Position numbers and translations under genes: made by a program. From an uncultured Alistipes sp. (GTDB lineage Bacteria; Bacteroidota; Bacteroidia; Bacteroidales; Rikenellaceae), in assembly GCA_900770585.1 (NCBI GenBank), contig CAAGKW010000232.1:1-7253 (forward strand): a stretch of 7,253 bases of DNA, read 5' to 3'. Positions 7,010-7,253 of this stretch are shown here, piece by piece (positions within the stretch are counted from its first letter, which is position 1; each line of letters opens with the position of its first letter). The notes beneath the pieces were generated by a model. That model saw nothing but the letters and a program-made list of their open reading frames with translations. It was not told the origin of the DNA and did no database searches.

Positions 7010-7058
7010 CCCCCCCCCTTCTAAAACAGAAACAAATATTTGTTTCGGAAATAAGGGG
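7010..7058. repeat. 9-C tract plus 18-bp perfect palindrome
   Basis: C7010-C7018 is an uninterrupted run of nine C. Downstream, 7029-7046 is a perfect 18-bp palindrome with two 9-nt arms (GAAACAAAT and its complement), able to form a cruciform or a 7-bp hairpin with an ATAT loop. Outside it, CCCCTT (7015-7020) can pair with AAGGGG (7053-7058), giving another two-tier structure beside a C tract. Confidence 0.65.
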
Positions 7059-7096
7059 AGGAAAATCCAAAAGGGTATAAGGCGAGCGAGGTCTAA

Positions 7097-7126
7097 GGTG
7101 GGCGGGTGGGCGAGTGCTCCACCCGC
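7097..7126 (+). repeat. GC-rich hairpin overlapping a G-quadruplex-capable run
   Basis: GCGGGTGG (7102-7109) pairs with CCACCCGC (7119-7126) around a 9-nt loop. The sequence GGTGGGCGGGTGGG at 7097-7110 has four G runs separated by single bases and could instead fold as a G-quadruplex. GGTGGGCGGG at 7097-7106 recurs at 7176-7185, next to element F. Confidence 0.55.
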
Positions 7127-7161
7127 GCAGAGAGTATATTATTTGCAAAACAACAATTAGC

Positions 7162-7181
7162 AAAACCCACCCTTCGGTGGG
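7162..7181 (-). terminator. Leftward intrinsic-terminator-like hairpin
   Basis: On the minus strand CCCACC (7181-7176), loop GAAG, GGTGGG (7171-7166) forms a 6-bp GC-rich stem followed by TTTT (7165-7162). It adjoins the 3' end of element F and could end a transcript entering from the right. The T run is short, so efficiency is uncertain. Confidence 0.5.
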
Positions 7182-7246
7182 CGGGCGCACACTCGCGGGC
7201 TGGGGCGGTCGCCCAAAGGGCGAGCCCGCGAGTGTGTGTCGATTTC
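7181..7246 (-). repeat. Compound-hairpin element, copy F (minus orientation, inverted copy of A)
   Basis: Read on the minus strand, the segment begins with the same 13 nt as copy A (GAAATCGACACAC) and ends with the same 10 nt (GTGCGCCCGC). Its 14-bp outer stem pairs 7236-7223 with 7201-7188. A 5-bp inner hairpin (7222-7218 / 7214-7210, TTT loop) stacks on the 5' arm, and an 8-nt bulge ACCGCCCC (7209-7202) lies on the return strand. Every outer-stem difference from copy A is a compensatory pair. A further small hairpin may precede it at the window edge (TTTC-TTT-GAAA). Confidence 0.8.
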
Positions 7247-7253
7247 AAAGAAA

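Larger units (their letters stand above)
6673..7253. other. Non-coding structured-repeat region downstream of folE
   Basis: The 581 bp from the folE stop to the window end hold no convincing gene. Frames open here translate to low-complexity Pro/Arg/Gly sequence crossing hairpins and homopolymer tracts. The region holds the folE terminator, a tandem duplication, at least three compound hairpins, three poly-C tracts (8, 12 and 9 C), a perfect palindrome and a leftward terminator-like hairpin. The last suggests that a leftward transcript enters from beyond the right edge. Confidence 0.7.

Noticed and set aside
6653..7190. Small open frames of 61-112 codons in the region after folE.
   Set aside because: They cross the folE terminator, poly-C tracts and hairpins, and encode Pro/Arg/Gly-rich low-complexity sequence without ribosome-binding sites or promoters.
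6768..7246. CRISPR array.
   Set aside because: The repeats are inverted rather than direct, are internally palindromic over their whole length, vary in size, and are not separated by uniform spacers.
6768..7246. Integron attC sites.
   Set aside because: The paired GTTRRRY / RYYYAAC boxes expected at attC ends were not found on the hairpin arms, and no integrase or cassette genes are present.
6768..7246. Retron or DGR RNA component.
   Set aside because: No reverse transcriptase gene, template/variable repeat pair or branching-guanosine context is visible in the window. A partner gene beyond the right edge cannot be excluded.
6673..7253. tRNA or rRNA gene in the structured region.
   Set aside because: No cloverleaf with a T-loop TTCGA motif and CCA-adjacent acceptor stem was seen, and no rRNA-like conserved blocks were recognised.

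Overview
This window looks like chromosomal DNA from a member of the Bacteroidota, most likely Bacteroidales and possibly Alistipes-like. The reasons are: promoter -7 boxes of the form TAnnTTTG upstream of four transcription units, AT-rich leaders with little Shine-Dalgarno, an outer-membrane-type DUF3078 protein, a lipoprotein with acidic residues after its lipid cysteine, and moderately GC-rich coding sequence with AT-rich intergenic stretches. The genus is an inference; the phylum is well supported.

Layout, left to right. (1) Positions 1-2292 hold a leftward two-gene operon: a DUF3078 outer-membrane-like protein, then, 5 nt downstream, an N-terminally anchored S41 C-terminal-processing protease that runs off the left edge after 375 codons. 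(2) Positions 2293-2458 are a divergent promoter region. (3) Positions 2459-4155 hold a rightward pair that overlaps by 4 nt: endonuclease IV (nfo), with all nine metal ligands at the same positions as in E. coli Nfo, and a secreted alpha/beta-hydrolase esterase. (4) Positions 4156-4323 separate convergent genes and carry two strong hairpins. One has a duplicated right arm; the other is a bidirectional terminator. (5) Positions 4324-5760 hold a leftward surface-lipoprotein gene made of four fibronectin-III-like modules, driven by a near-ideal Bacteroidota promoter. (6) Positions 6064-6672 hold folE (GTP cyclohydrolase I), followed by a UUCG-loop terminator.

(7) Positions 6731-7253 contain no credible gene but are densely structured, and this is the most interesting part of the window. 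Two copies of a 66-73 nt element lie in inverted orientation (6768-6840 on + and 7181-7246 on -). Each has a 14-bp outer stem, an inner hairpin with a T loop stacked on the 5' arm, and an 8-nt C-rich bulge on the 3' side. All three differences between the copies within the outer stem are compensatory base-pair changes. A third hairpin at 6898-6950 has the same plan with unrelated arm sequence and a 12-C tract. Also present are a 9-C tract next to an 18-bp perfect palindrome, a G-quadruplex-capable run, a leftward intrinsic-terminator-like hairpin, and a 16-nt tandem duplication. The region may be a REP/BIME-like or MITE-like cluster, or may contain structured RNA; the sequence alone does not decide.

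The protein-coding genes are recognisable housekeeping or envelope functions (DNA repair, pterin synthesis, periplasmic proteolysis, surface display) and do not form one pathway.
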